A stretch of 64,000 nt of DNA from CAIWHR01 sp963713275 (GCA_963713275.1 CAVQLG010000001.1:35265-99264), one strand, 5' to 3'. Positions 9,183 through 19,370 are shown, counted from the stretch's first letter. Notes: generated by a model from the sequence alone, not told the origin. A program made the numbers and translations.

Positions 9183-9209
9183 GCATAACGATCCGCGAAA
9201 TTCTTCGTT
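9183..9209 (+). promoter_or_regulatory. LysR-type (probable CysB) operator, site A
   Basis: GCATAAC, seven bases (GATCCGC), GAAATTC and then TTCGTT. The same 27-position pattern recurs before other sulfur genes in the window, at 14524, 19266, 21824, 35132 and 38489. This copy lies about 85 bases upstream of the rhodanese start, so it probably drives the rhodanese-cysK-encapsulin group. The link to CysB is inferred from the target genes and from a cysB gene at 42.5-43.5 kb. Confidence 0.6.
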
Positions 9210-9293
9210 CCCGCCCCCCTTTCGCCTCCGTAGGCTGTGGTCCTGCCGTCTATAACCATCCGTGTCCAGCCCGGAGCTCGCGAGGGAGGAGCC

Positions 9294-9761
9294 ATGTCCG
9301 CCGTGTTCGATTTGTCGTCCCTGCAGCACATCTTGGATCGCGCCCGCGCCGAGGCGGGCCGTGCCGGCTTGCCATTCGCCGGCGAAATCAGGCCGCGCGA
9401 CGCATGGGCGCTCTTCCGGGCCGGCGACGCACTGCTCGTCGACATCCGCTCGCCCGAGGAGCGCAAGTTCGTCGGCGAGGTGCCCGGCGTGCCGGCGGTG
9501 GCCTGGGCGACCGGCACGAACTTGACGCGCAACCCGCGCTTCCTGCGCGAACTGGAGGCGAAGGTGCGCAAGACCGACGTCGTGCTGCTCCTGTGCCGCA
9601 GCGGCAAACGGTCGGCGGAGGCTGCCCTGCTCGCGACTCGCGCCGGCTTCACGAGCGTGTTCAACGTGATCGAGGGCTTCGAGGGCGACAAGGACGACCA
9701 CGGGCGTCGCGGGCGCGTCAATGGCTGGCGCTTCCACGGGCTGCCCTGGGTGCAGGACTGA
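9294..9761 (+). CDS. Rhodanese-like sulfurtransferase
   Basis: A 155-residue single-domain rhodanese. LLVDIRSPEERKFVGEVPGV gives the N-terminal strand and arginine, and LLLCRSGKRSAEAA holds the active-site loop with catalytic Cys followed by RSGKRS, a six-residue loop that suits sulfur rather than phosphate substrates. ATG 9294 follows a GGGAGGAG ribosome site. It is first in the row rhodanese-cysK-cysE-XRE-encapsulin-desulfurase. Family 2A encapsulin loci are known to carry rhodanese and serine acetyltransferase genes, so it may move sulfane sulfur to or from the compartment. Confidence 0.85.
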   Translation: MSAVFDLSSLQHILDRARAEAGRAGLPFAGEIRPRDAWALFRAGDALLVDIRSPEERKFVGEVPGVPAVAWATGTNLTRNPRFLRELEAKVRKTDVVLLLCRSGKRSAEAALLATRAGFTSVFNVIEGFEGDKDDHGRRGRVNGWRFHGLPWVQD

Positions 9762-9785
9762 TACGACGATGGGAGAGAAACGAAT

Positions 9786-10716
9786 ATGACACACTGGTAC
9801 GCCGACAATTCACTGTCGATCGGACGCACGCCACTCGTCCGGCTCAACCGCATCGTCGACGGCGCGCAGGCGAGTGTGCTCGCCAAGATCGAGGGTCGCA
9901 ATCCGGCGTATTCGGTCAAGTGCCGGATCGGCGCGGCGATGATCTGGGACGCGGAGAAGCGCGGCCTGCTCGGGCCGGGCAAGGAGATCGTCGAACCCAC
10001 GAGCGGCAACACCGGCATCGCGCTCGCGTTCGTCGCCGCCGCGCGCGGCATTCCGCTGACGCTCACGATGCCCGAGACGATGAGCCTAGAGCGGCGCAAG
10101 CTCCTCATAGCCTACGGGGCGAAGCTCGTGCTGACCGAGGGGCCGAAGGGCATGAGCGGCGCGGTCGCCAAGGCCGAGGAGATCGCGGCCTCCGATCCCA
10201 AATTCGTACTGCTGCAGCAGTTCAAGAACCCGGCCAACCCGGCGATCCACGAGACGACCACCGGTCCCGAGATCTGGGAGGACACCGGCGGTGCGATCGA
10301 CATCCTGGTCTCCGGAATCGGGACCGGCGGCACGATCACCGGTGTGTCGCGCTACATCAAGCACACCAAGGGGAAAGCGATCCTGTCGGTGGCCGTCGAG
10401 CCGGCGGCAAGCCCCGTGCTCACGCAAACTCGCGCCGGCGAACCGCTGAAGCCCGCTCCGCACAAGATTCAGGGCATCGGCGCCGGGTTCGTTCCCCAGG
10501 TGCTCGATCTGTCGCTCGTCGATGCGATCGAGCAGGTGACCAACGAGGAAGCGGTGGCGTTCGCGCGGCGGCTCACGCGCGAAGAGGGAATCCTGTCCGG
10601 AATCTCCTGCGGTGCCGCGGCGGCCGTCGCGGTGCGCCTGGGCCGGCGCCCCGAGAATGCCGGCAAGACGATCGTCGTCGTGCTGCCCGACTCCAGCGAG
10701 CGCTACCTCTCGTCCA
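9786..10716 (+). CDS. cysK: Cysteine synthase A (O-acetylserine sulfhydrylase), C-terminus lost at a junction
   Basis: CysK makes cysteine from O-acetylserine and sulfide. The N-terminus reads SIGRTPLVRLNR; the PLP lysine lies in NPAYSVKCRIG; the substrate loop is PTSGNTGIAL; and the phosphate loop is GIGTGGTITG. Homology runs to LPDSSERYLS and then stops abruptly, where cysK proteins normally continue for about 20 more residues. From position 10716 the DNA encodes serine acetyltransferase in a different frame. Read literally, the cysK frame runs on to 11009 as nonsense. The ribosome site GGGAGAG is close, and the gene follows the rhodanese by 24 bases. Confidence 0.85.
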
Positions 10717-11176
10717 CCACCGGCTCGCGCACGAGCTCTATCGGGCAGGGGTGTCGTTGCTCGCTCGGATGGTTTCCGAACTCGCGCACGCGGAGACCGG
10801 GATCGACATCCACCCCGGCGCCGATATCGGCTCGGGATTCTTCATCGATCACGGGACCGGGGTCGTCATCGGTGAGACGGCAGTCATCGGGCGCAACGTG
10901 CGGCTCTACCAAGCCGTTACCCTGGGTGCCAAGCGGTTCGAAACCGACGCCGAGGGCTTCGTGCAAAAGGGTGGCCCCCGGCACCCGATCGTCGAGGACG
11001 ACGTCGTGATCTACGCCGGCGCCACCATCCTCGGCCGCGTCACCGTCGGCCGCGGTTCGGTGATCGGGGGCAACGTCTGGGTCACCCGCAGCGTGCCGCC
11101 GGGCAGCCAGGTGACACAGGCGCGCGTTCGCGAGGGCATCCGTACCGATTTCGTCGATGACGGCGCGGGAATCTAG
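10717..11176 (+). pseudogene. cysE: Serine O-acetyltransferase, N-terminally truncated
   Basis: The left-handed beta-helix part of CysE is complete: HHRLAHELYRAG, GIDIHPGADIGSGFFIDHG, GVVIGETAVIG, YQAVTLGAKRF and IGGNVWVTRSVPPGS. The usual N-terminal helical domain (100 residues or more) and the start codon are absent, because the frame begins inside cysK sequence. Either a real deletion or an assembly collapse removed the cysK end and cysE start. In family 2A encapsulin loci this is the SrpH position, supplying O-acetylserine for CysK. As written, no clear start exists. Confidence 0.8.
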
Positions 11177-11414
11177 GCCGGATGGGGCGCGTCTCGGCGC
11201 GCGGTTCGGCACCGCCATCCGACGTTTTCGCGAGGCGCGCGGTTGGTCGCAGGAGCGTCTTGCCGGAAGGGCCGAGCTCAACCGCTCGTACATGGGCGAG
11301 ATCGAGCGCGCGACGGCGATGCCCTCGCTCGCAACCGCCGCCAAGCTCGCCGAGGCGCTCGAGATGCCGCTTTCGGAGCTGATCGCGCTTTGCGAGCGCC
11401 AGCCGTCCGATTGA
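11157..11414 (+). CDS. XRE-family HTH transcriptional regulator
   Basis: An 85-residue protein that is almost only a helix-turn-helix: FGTAIRRFREARGWSQERLAGRAELNRSYMGEIERA covers helices 1-3, followed by MPSLATAAKLAEALEMPLSELI. It has no sensor domain. The ATG lies 20 bases inside the end of cysE, which indicates coupling to the sulfur genes. Its place between cysE and the encapsulin gene suggests that it controls the shell/desulfurase pair or its own operon. No ligand site is visible. Confidence 0.85.
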   Translation: MTARESRPDGARLGARFGTAIRRFREARGWSQERLAGRAELNRSYMGEIERATAMPSLATAAKLAEALEMPLSELIALCERQPSD

Positions 11415-11542
11415 TCGACCGCAAAGTCGCGTCGTATTGGTGGCGATAGCCGGTTGAGGGAAGGCGGCGGTCGAGGGGAGACTTGATCGGATCCCTCGCT
11501 CTTCTCACACCCTCATTCGCTTCACGCACAAAGGAGTCCAGC

Positions 11543-12472
11543 ATGGTCGAAGGAAAGCCCGCCCAACTCGCCCTCGGCGACAAGGCCGCCCGCCAGCTCG
11601 CGAACGCGACCAAGAGCGCGCCGACGCTGTCGACGATCAGCCCGCGCTGGCTCACTCACCTCCTGCAGTGGGTGCCGGTCGAAGCCGGCATCTACCGGCT
11701 CAACAAGGTGCGCAATCCACAGGACGTGCACGTGCTGTGCGCGGAGCGCGACGAGTCCGAGCTGCCGACGACCTTTGTCGACTACGAGGACGCGCCGCGC
11801 GAGTACTTCCTCAGCGCCGTGAGCACCGTGCTCGACGTGCACACGCGCATATCGGACCTCTACAGCAGCCCGCACGACCAGATCAAGGAGCAGCTGCGGC
11901 TCACCATCGAGGCGATCAAGGAGAAGCAGGAAAACGAGCTCATCAACAACCCGGACTATGGGCTCATCGCCAACGTGGCGCCGGAGCAGATCGTCTACCC
12001 GCTCGCCGGCGCGCCCACACCCGACGACCTGGACGAGCTCCTCACCAAGGTGTGGAAGGAGCCCGCGTTCTTCCTCACCCATCCGGTCGCGATCGCCGCG
12101 TTCGGGCGCGAGTGCACGCGCCGCGGTGTGCCGCCACCGACGGTGAGCCTGTTCGGTTCCCAGTTCCTCACGTGGCGCGGCATCCCGCTGGTGCCGTCCG
12201 ACAAGGTGCCGGTCGCGGACGGCAAGACCAAGGTGCTCTTGCTGCGGGTCGGCGACAAGCGGCAGGGAGTGATCGGTCTATTCCAGCCGGGCCTCGTCGG
12301 CGAACAGAGCCCGGGGCTGTCGGTCCGCTTCATGGGGATCAGCCGCAACGCGATCGCGTCGTACCTCATCTCGTTGTACTGTTCGCTCGCGGTGCTCACC
12401 GACGACGCGCTCGCGCTGCTCGACGACGTCGAGGTCGGCAAGTACCACGACTATTCGCACACCTACAAGTGA
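11543..12472 (+). CDS. Family 2A encapsulin nanocompartment shell protein (SrpI type)
   Basis: The 309-residue protein belongs to the SrpI / family 2 encapsulin shell proteins, which adopt the HK97 phage-capsid fold and self-assemble into icosahedral protein compartments. Recognisable stretches are LSTISPRWLTHLLQWVPVEAGIYR (given in parts: LSTISPRWLTHLL, WVPVEAG, YRLNKV), HTRISDLYSSPHDQIKEQLRLT, NNPDYGLIANV, PTPDDLDELL and the C-terminal VLTDDALALLDDVEVGKYHDY. There is no cyclic-nucleotide-binding insertion, which fits subfamily 2A rather than 2B. ATG 11543 has an AAGGAG site seven bases away. The cargo gene follows after 9 bases. It acts in the cytoplasm, and sulfur starvation is the known inducer of the cyanobacterial homologue. 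Confidence 0.93.
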   Translation: MVEGKPAQLALGDKAARQLANATKSAPTLSTISPRWLTHLLQWVPVEAGIYRLNKVRNPQDVHVLCAERDESELPTTFVDYEDAPREYFLSAVSTVLDVHTRISDLYSSPHDQIKEQLRLTIEAIKEKQENELINNPDYGLIANVAPEQIVYPLAGAPTPDDLDELLTKVWKEPAFFLTHPVAIAAFGRECTRRGVPPPTVSLFGSQFLTWRGIPLVPSDKVPVADGKTKVLLLRVGDKRQGVIGLFQPGLVGEQSPGLSVRFMGISRNAIASYLISLYCSLAVLTDDALALLDDVEVGKYHDYSHTYK

Positions 12473-12481
12473 CGTTCCGCG

Positions 12482-14422
12482 ATGGCGACCGCTGATGCCG
12501 CAGGTCCGGCGCTGCCGCCGGGCGCACCCGATCCGGCGCTTCTCGCGCAACTCGCAAGCGCGTTTTTCGCCGCGCTGCCAGGCGGGCCGCCTGCGGCACT
12601 GTTCGCCGCGGGCGGCGTGCCGTTGCCGGCAAACCCGCAGCCGGCGGGGTTATCCCCGCCGCCGGGAGCGGCGGGCCCCGCCAGCCCCGCAGCCGTGCCC
12701 TTCGGCGCGCAGCCGCCGGCGGCCGGCCTCGCACCATCGTCGCCACAGGTTGCGGCCAACGCTGGCGCGTCGCTGCCCTCGCTCGTGCCGCACGCGCTGG
12801 CTGGCAACGGCGTGCCCGACCACGCGCTGAGCGCTGCGCCCGGTTACGACGCACGGGCGGGCAGCCACGTGCTCGGTGTGCCAGAGGCGTACGCGGGTGC
12901 CGCCCGCGTTCCGGCGAGTGCCGCGCCCGACCCGCTCGGGAGCACGTCCCCGTACTACTTCGTCGCCGACGCCAACCGTCCGCTCGCCGAGCTCCCGACG
13001 GCAGGCGCGCCCGTGGCCGCCGACGACGCGATCGTTGCGCGCCCGTACGCCCTGCCGGGCGGCCTGCTGCTGCGCGAACCGGGCATCACGCCACCTTCAC
13101 CGCATTCGTCGGCACCGTACTACTTCGTGCCTGAGACCACGGCGGCGCCCGCTGCGCCACCGGGGACCGCCGTCGAAGCGCTGCCGCAGGGCGGCCACCC
13201 GCCGTTCGACGTTCACGCGGTGCGCCGCGACTTCCCGATCCTCGCCGAGCGCGTCAACGGCCGGCCGCTGGTCTGGTTCGACAACGCGGCGACCACACAG
13301 AAGCCGCACGCGGTGATCGACCGGCTCACGCATTTCTACCGGCGCGAGAACTCGAACATCCACCGCGCCGCGCACGAGCTCGCCGCCCGGGCGACGGACG
13401 CCTACGAGAGGGCGCGCGAGACGGTCCGCCGCTTCGTCGGCGCGAGTTGCGCCGACGAGATCGTCTTCGTCCGCGGCGCAACCGAGGCGATCAACCTCGT
13501 CGCCAAGAGCTGGGGCGCGAAACACGTCGGGCCGGGCGACGAGATCGTCGTCTCCCACCTCGAGCACCACGCCAACATCGTCCCGTGGCAGCAGCTCGCG
13601 GCGGAGAAGGGTGCGCGGCTGCGCGTCATCCCGGTCGACGACTCGGGGCAAGTTCTGCTCGAGGAATACCAGCGCCTGCTCACCGACCACACCAAGATCG
13701 TCGCCGTCACTCAGGTGTCGAACGCGCTCGGCACCGTCGTTCCGGTCGGGGAGATCATCGACCTCGCGCACCGTGCCGGCGCCTGCGCGCTCGTCGACGG
13801 CGCACAGTCGGTGTCTCACCTCGCCGTCGACGTGCGGACGCTCGACGCCGACTTCTTCGTCTTCTCGGGCCACAAGATCTACGGCCCGACGGGCATCGGT
13901 GCGCTGTACGGCAAGCGCGCGCTCCTCGAGGCGATGCCGCCGTGGCAGGGTGGCGGCAACATGATCGCCGACGTGACGTTCGAGCGCACCGTCTACCAAG
14001 GTCCGCCGACGCGGTTCGAGGCCGGTACCGGCAACATCGCCGATGCGGTCGGCCTCGCGACGGCGCTGGAGTACGTCGAGCGCATCGGCCTCGCCAACAT
14101 CGCCCGCTACGAGCACGGGCTGCTCGAGTACGCTACCGCGGCGATGCGTGCCATCGACGGCGTGCGCCTCGTCGGCACGGCGCGCGACAAGGCGAGCGTG
14201 CTCTCCTTCGTGCTCGCGGGCTACAGCACCGAGGAGGTCGGCCAGGCGCTCAACGAGGAAGGCATCGCCGTGCGCACGGGCCACCACTGCGCGCAGCCGA
14301 TACTGCGCCGGTTCGGGCTGGAAACCACCGTGCGACCCTCGCTAGCGTTCTACAACACCTGCGAGGAAGTCGACCGCATGGTGGCCGTGGTCAGGCGGCT
14401 CGCCGGGGCGCGGCGCAGCTGA
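12482..14422 (+). CDS. Encapsulin cargo cysteine desulfurase (SufS-like) with long disordered leader
   Basis: The 646-residue protein has two parts. Residues 1 to about 238 are rich in Pro, Ala and Gly and probably unstructured; they hold a short helix-like start (LLAQLASAFFAALP), two copies of PYYFV (157-161 and 212-216) and a final GHPPFDVHAVRRDFP. From about 240 a complete group II cysteine desulfurase follows: FDNAATTQKP, HLEHHANIVPW, VDGAQSV, PLP lysine 465 in SGHKIYGPTG, and catalytic Cys603 in RTGHHCAQP. Such leaders are known to load desulfurase into family 2A encapsulins. The enzyme releases sulfur from cysteine as persulfide or elemental sulfur inside the shell. The frame is intact. 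Confidence 0.93.
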   Translation: MATADAAGPALPPGAPDPALLAQLASAFFAALPGGPPAALFAAGGVPLPANPQPAGLSPPPGAAGPASPAAVPFGAQPPAAGLAPSSPQVAANAGASLPSLVPHALAGNGVPDHALSAAPGYDARAGSHVLGVPEAYAGAARVPASAAPDPLGSTSPYYFVADANRPLAELPTAGAPVAADDAIVARPYALPGGLLLREPGITPPSPHSSAPYYFVPETTAAPAAPPGTAVEALPQGGHPPFDVHAVRRDFPILAERVNGRPLVWFDNAATTQKPHAVIDRLTHFYRRENSNIHRAAHELAARATDAYERARETVRRFVGASCADEIVFVRGATEAINLVAKSWGAKHVGPGDEIVVSHLEHHANIVPWQQLAAEKGARLRVIPVDDSGQVLLEEYQRLLTDHTKIVAVTQVSNALGTVVPVGEIIDLAHRAGACALVDGAQSVSHLAVDVRTLDADFFVFSGHKIYGPTGIGALYGKRALLEAMPPWQGGGNMIADVTFERTVYQGPPTRFEAGTGNIADAVGLATALEYVERIGLANIARYEHGLLEYATAAMRAIDGVRLVGTARDKASVLSFVLAGYSTEEVGQALNEEGIAVRTGHHCAQPILRRFGLETTVRPSLAFYNTCEEVDRMVAVVRRLAGARRS

Positions 14423-14510
14423 CGGCGCGACGCGGGTCGGCCCCAGCTGTGCCCGATCTCGCGCGTTCGCGGCGGCGGTCGCCCGCGGACGTCCGACCGC
14501 GCCGGGCGCC

Positions 14511-14550
14511 CTATGCGGCCGGCGCATAACCAAAGATGCAATGCTTCGTT
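14511..14550 (+). promoter_or_regulatory. LysR-type (probable CysB) operator, site B
   Basis: CTATGC and GCATAAC (14524-14530) form an inverted pair separated by seven bases, with TGC-N7-GCA giving a T-N11-A core. ATGC and TTCGTT follow at the same spacing as in the other sites. It ends about 63 bases before the sbp start. Confidence 0.6.
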
Positions 14551-14613
14551 TCCGAGCCGCCGGTTCGGACCTAGCATGGCGTCCCGTCTTCGCCACACCT
14601 TGAGGAACGTGCC

Positions 14614-15627
14614 ATGGGATTCGCCCGCAGGCTTTGCACCGCCATCATCGCCGCTTCGCTCGGCATCGCCGGGGCGAGCGCCGCCGCCAAAGACATCTCC
14701 CTGCTCAACGTCTCGTACGACCCGACGCGCGAGTTCTACACCGACTTCAACAAGGCGTTCGCCGCGCAATGGAAGGCGAAGACCGGCGACGTCGTCACCG
14801 TGAAGCAGTCGCACGGCGGCTCGGGCAAGCAGGCGCGCTCGGTCATCGACGGGCTCGAAGCCGACGTCGTGACGCTGGCACTCGCCTACGACATCGACGA
14901 GATCGCCGAGAGGGCGAAGCTGCTGCCGGCCGACTGGCAGAAACGGTTGAAGCACAACAGCTCGCCGTACACGTCGACCTACATCTTCCTCGTGCGCAAG
15001 GGCAACCCGAAGGGCATCCGCAACTGGGACGATCTGGTCAAGCCCGGTGTGTCGGTGATCACCGCCAACCCCAAAACCTCGGGTGGCGCGCGCTGGGGCT
15101 ACCTTGCCGCCTATGGCTTCGCGCTGAAGCAGCCCGGCGGCAACGACGCCAGGGCGAAGGAGTTCGTGGCGAAGCTCTTCGCCAACGTCCCGGTGCTCGA
15201 CTCCGGCGCGCGCGCCTCGACGGTCACCTTCGTCGAGCGCGGCGTGGGCGACGTACTGCTCGCCTGGGAGAACGAAGCGCACTTGTCGCTCAAGGAATTC
15301 GGGGCCGACAAGTTCGAGATCGTCTACCCGCCGATCACCATCCTCGCCGAGCCGCCGGTGGCGATCGTCGACAAGGTCGTCGACAAGCGCGGGACGCGCG
15401 AGGCCGCGCAGGCCTACCTGGAGTTCCTCTATTCCCCGGAGGGGCAGGATCTGGCCGCCCGCCACTTCTACCGGCCGATCGACGCGACGGTCGTGGCGAA
15501 GTACGCGAAGCAGTTCCCCAAGCTTAACCTCTTCACCATCGACGACGTGTTCGGCGGCTGGGCGAAGGCGCAGAAGACGCATTTTGCCGACGGCGGGGTG
15601 TTCGACCAGATCTACACTAGGAAATAG
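14614..15627 (+). CDS. sbp: Periplasmic sulfate-binding protein
   Basis: The 337-residue precursor has a cleavable signal (hydrophobic stretch to about residue 24, ending ASAAAKD). It shows the Sbp/CysP signature: LLNVSYDPTREFY, KQSHGGSGKQARSV, NPKTSGGARWGYLAAYG, then VYPPITILAEPPVAIVDKVVDKRGT. It captures sulfate or thiosulfate for the CysTWA permease. No permease gene is adjacent; the only cysTWA set is 24 kb away behind a second sbp. The close link to the encapsulin-desulfurase pair and the operator at 14524 point to use under sulfur limitation. Confidence 0.92.
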   Translation: MGFARRLCTAIIAASLGIAGASAAAKDISLLNVSYDPTREFYTDFNKAFAAQWKAKTGDVVTVKQSHGGSGKQARSVIDGLEADVVTLALAYDIDEIAERAKLLPADWQKRLKHNSSPYTSTYIFLVRKGNPKGIRNWDDLVKPGVSVITANPKTSGGARWGYLAAYGFALKQPGGNDARAKEFVAKLFANVPVLDSGARASTVTFVERGVGDVLLAWENEAHLSLKEFGADKFEIVYPPITILAEPPVAIVDKVVDKRGTREAAQAYLEFLYSPEGQDLAARHFYRPIDATVVAKYAKQFPKLNLFTIDDVFGGWAKAQKTHFADGGVFDQIYTRK

Positions 15628-15845
15628 GGAGCACCCGAGCAGGGATCCGGCGGCGGGGCCGCCTTGCGCAGAGGCGGCAAGCCGCGCACCCTTTCCTCTG
15701 GACAGTCACGGTGCAATGGGACACCCGACTGCCCGTTCGGTGCCAGGCCGAGCACTCGCCCAGCACCATTGTTCTCCGCGTCTGGCCTGACCGCGCTCGC
15801 GCGGGCAACGGGCGCGGTTGCTGACTTGGAACAGGCTTCGTCGTC

Positions 15846-16274
15846 GTGCCCGGATCGCTCGATCACATGCCCATCGTCGCCGTCGACCACGTCCAGCTCG
15901 CCTATCCGCGGGGGCGATCGGAACACGCCCGCCTCTTCTACGGTTCCGTGCTCGGGCTGCGGCAACTCTCCACCGAAACAGCCACAAAGGACGGCGACAT
16001 CATCCGTTTCGAAGTGGGCACCTTGCGCCTCGACCTCGTCGCGACCCCGCGCACTGGCGCGCCCCCCCGGCTCCACGCCGCCTTCGTCGTCGATTCGCTG
16101 CAGGATCTCGTCGCGCGCATCCAGAAAGCCGTCTGTCCCGTCGACGCCTCGCGACCGCTGCCCGATCGCGCGAGGGTGTTCGTCCACGATCCCTTCGGCA
16201 ACGTTCTTGAGTTCATCGAAGCCGGAACGCAACCTGTGAAGGTCAAGGGCGCGACAACACAAGGCGCGCTCTAG
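15846..16274 (+). CDS. VOC-family (glyoxalase-fold) protein
   Basis: A 142-residue protein with one VOC repeat pair: VDHVQLAYPRG at the start with a metal-ligand His, FYGSVLGLRQL, FEVGTLRLDLV, and the C-terminal VFVHDPFGNVLEFIEAG with a Glu ligand. It probably acts as a dimer with a divalent metal. Possible roles are glyoxalase, dioxygenase or thiol-transfer resistance; none can be chosen. It stands alone between sbp and the cystathionine genes. Confidence 0.75.
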   Translation: MPGSLDHMPIVAVDHVQLAYPRGRSEHARLFYGSVLGLRQLSTETATKDGDIIRFEVGTLRLDLVATPRTGAPPRLHAAFVVDSLQDLVARIQKAVCPVDASRPLPDRARVFVHDPFGNVLEFIEAGTQPVKVKGATTQGAL

Positions 16275-16492
16275 GAGTCTGTGGGACGCGTGCTGGTCAA
16301 CAGGATTCCAGCGGAGAGCGCCGGGGAGGTCCTCTTGCGTGACCCTGCGCCCCAATTGGCCACGACCGCCGCGCTCGGGCCATCGCTGCAGGGCCCCGGC
16401 GTGCGCCGTCAGTCCGCGGACCCGCAGCGTGTCGGGCGGCTGCCACAGCGGCCCCGCGACGGGGCGACCGGCGACCGGCGACCGGGGAACGC

Positions 16493-17754
<1,262 letters not shown>

Positions 17755-17758
<4 letters not shown>

Positions 17759-19137
17759 CGGAGGCTCCTGCGCAGGTGGTTGAGGAGGTCGAACCGGGTG
17801 ATCAGGCCGTGGAAGCGCGCGTCGTCGGCGACGATGGCGACGAGGCCCCGGTCGAGCACCGCGGACAGCTCGTCGAGCGAGGCGGTGGGCGGCAGCGTAT
17901 GGAGCGATCGCGTCATGGCCTCGGCGACGCTGCCGCGGAATCGTGCGGGGTCGGAGTGGACCTCGAGCAGCAGGTCGGACTCGTCGACGAGCCCCACGAC
18001 CCGGCCGGACGTGATCACCGGCAGCTGGGAGACGTCGGCCTGCCGCATTCGCTGGAACGCCGTGAGCAGCGTGTCCTCCGGCAGCACGCTGACCACGGCG
18101 CCGTCCTCGAACCGGCGGCTGACGATGTCGCGCAGGTCGCCGTGACGGGGACGGTGCAACAGCCCCTGGTCGAAGAGCCAGGAATCGTTGTAGACCTTCG
18201 ACAGATAGCGCGTGCCGGTGTCGCAGACAAACGTCACGACGCGCCGCGGCTCGCGCTGCTCGCGGCAATAGCGCAGCGCGGCGGCGAGCAGCGTGCCGGT
18301 CGAGGAGCCTCCGAGGATGCCCTCCCGCCGCAGCAACTCGCGCGCGGTGGCGAAGCTCTCCTCGTCGTCGATCGTGTAGGCATCGGCGCACCGCCGAGAG
18401 GTCGGCGATCGGCGGCACGAAGTCCTCGCCAATGCCCTCGACCGCCCACGACCCGGCCTTGCCGGTCGTGCCGGTGCGCACGTAGTCGGCGAGCATCGAG
18501 CCCGCGGGATCGGCGAGCACGAACTCGACGGGAGGCGCGATGGCGGCGGAAGAAGCGGGTGAGGCCGGTCAGCGTGCCCGCCGGAGCCCACGCCGCAGAC
18601 GATCGCGTCGACGGTGCCCCCCGTCTGCCGCAGGATCTCGGGGCCGGTGGTGCGTTCGTGGGCAAGCGGATTGTTCGGGTTGTTGAACTGGTTGACGTAG
18701 AAGCCGCCAGGCGTCTCGCCGCGCGAGCCGCGCGGCGTAGTCCTGGTAGTACTCCGGGTGTCCCTTGCCGACATCGGAGCGCGTCGTGATGCACGACCGC
18801 CCCCATCGCCTTGAGGTGGAGCACCTTCTCGGCCGGACATCTTGTCCGGGACGACCAGCTCGACGCGGTAGCCCTTGGCCCGCCGACGAGCGCGAGTCCG
18901 AGACCGGTGTTGCCGGCGGTCGCCTCGATCACCGTGCCGCCGGGCGGAAGGTGGCCGTCGTGCTTCCGCTGCCTCGATCATCGACAAGCCGATGCGGTCC
19001 TTGATCGAGCCGCCGGGATTCTGCGACTCGAGCTTGACGAAGAGCCGACAGCAACCGACGTCGAAGCGCGTCACCTCGACGAGCGGCGTATTGCCGATGA
19101 GATCGAACACCGCCGGCCTGCCGGCTTCTTCGTTCAC
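17755..19137 (-). CDS. Cystathionine beta-synthase with CBS-domain tail (several frameshifts)
   Basis: This enzyme joins serine and homocysteine into cystathionine. From GTG 19137 (AGGAGA upstream) the protein reads DLIGNTPLVEV, PLP lysine in NPGGSIKDRIG, EATAGNTGLGLALVG (in another frame), NPNNPLAHERTTGPEI, GVGSGG, and GGSSTGT. Two CBS motifs follow, around VSVLPEDTLLTAFQRMRQADVSQLPV and a final HGLITRFDLLNHL (quoted in parts). At least four frame changes occur between 18.4 and 19.0 kb, while the encoded family motifs stay perfect, so sequencing error is likely. It forms a reverse-transsulfuration operon with the gamma-lyase and has a divergent operator at 19232-19258. Confidence 0.85.
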
Positions 19138-19231
19138 GCTGCGTCTCCTGCGTTGGGCGCGGGCGCCGGCGCGAGCGCCAGGCCGCCGCGCAGATCGCGT
19201 GCAGCAATCCCGCCGCAGCGCCGAACCCTGC

Positions 19232-19292
19232 GCACAATGATGCAGCGAATCGTTATGCAGCAGCGCGATAACGAAACGCGAATTCCGCGCTT
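19232..19292. promoter_or_regulatory. Back-to-back LysR-type (probable CysB) operators between cbs and metY
   Basis: On the minus strand GCATAAC (complement of 19252-19258) is followed by GATTCGC, the same order as site A. On the plus strand CGATAAC (19266-19272) is followed by GAAACGC and GAATTCC. The two ATAAC arms face outward with seven bases between them. Each copy agrees with site A at 17 of 27 positions by hand alignment. Both divergent genes could be controlled. Confidence 0.55.
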
Positions 19293-19370
19293 CGCCCGTG
19301 CCCGCCGTGCTTGCTAGTCTGCCGGTGCTGCCGGTTCGCCGCAGCGAACCCAACCCCTCGAGGTGCCGAC

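Noticed and set aside
10717..11009. Natural CysK-CysE fusion protein
   Set aside because: The two parts are in different frames and both lose conserved residues at the joint, so a deletion or assembly collapse is more likely than a designed fusion.
19138..19370. SAM or SAH riboswitch before metY
   Set aside because: No conserved stem arrangement seen; the region is short and better explained by back-to-back LysR-type operators.
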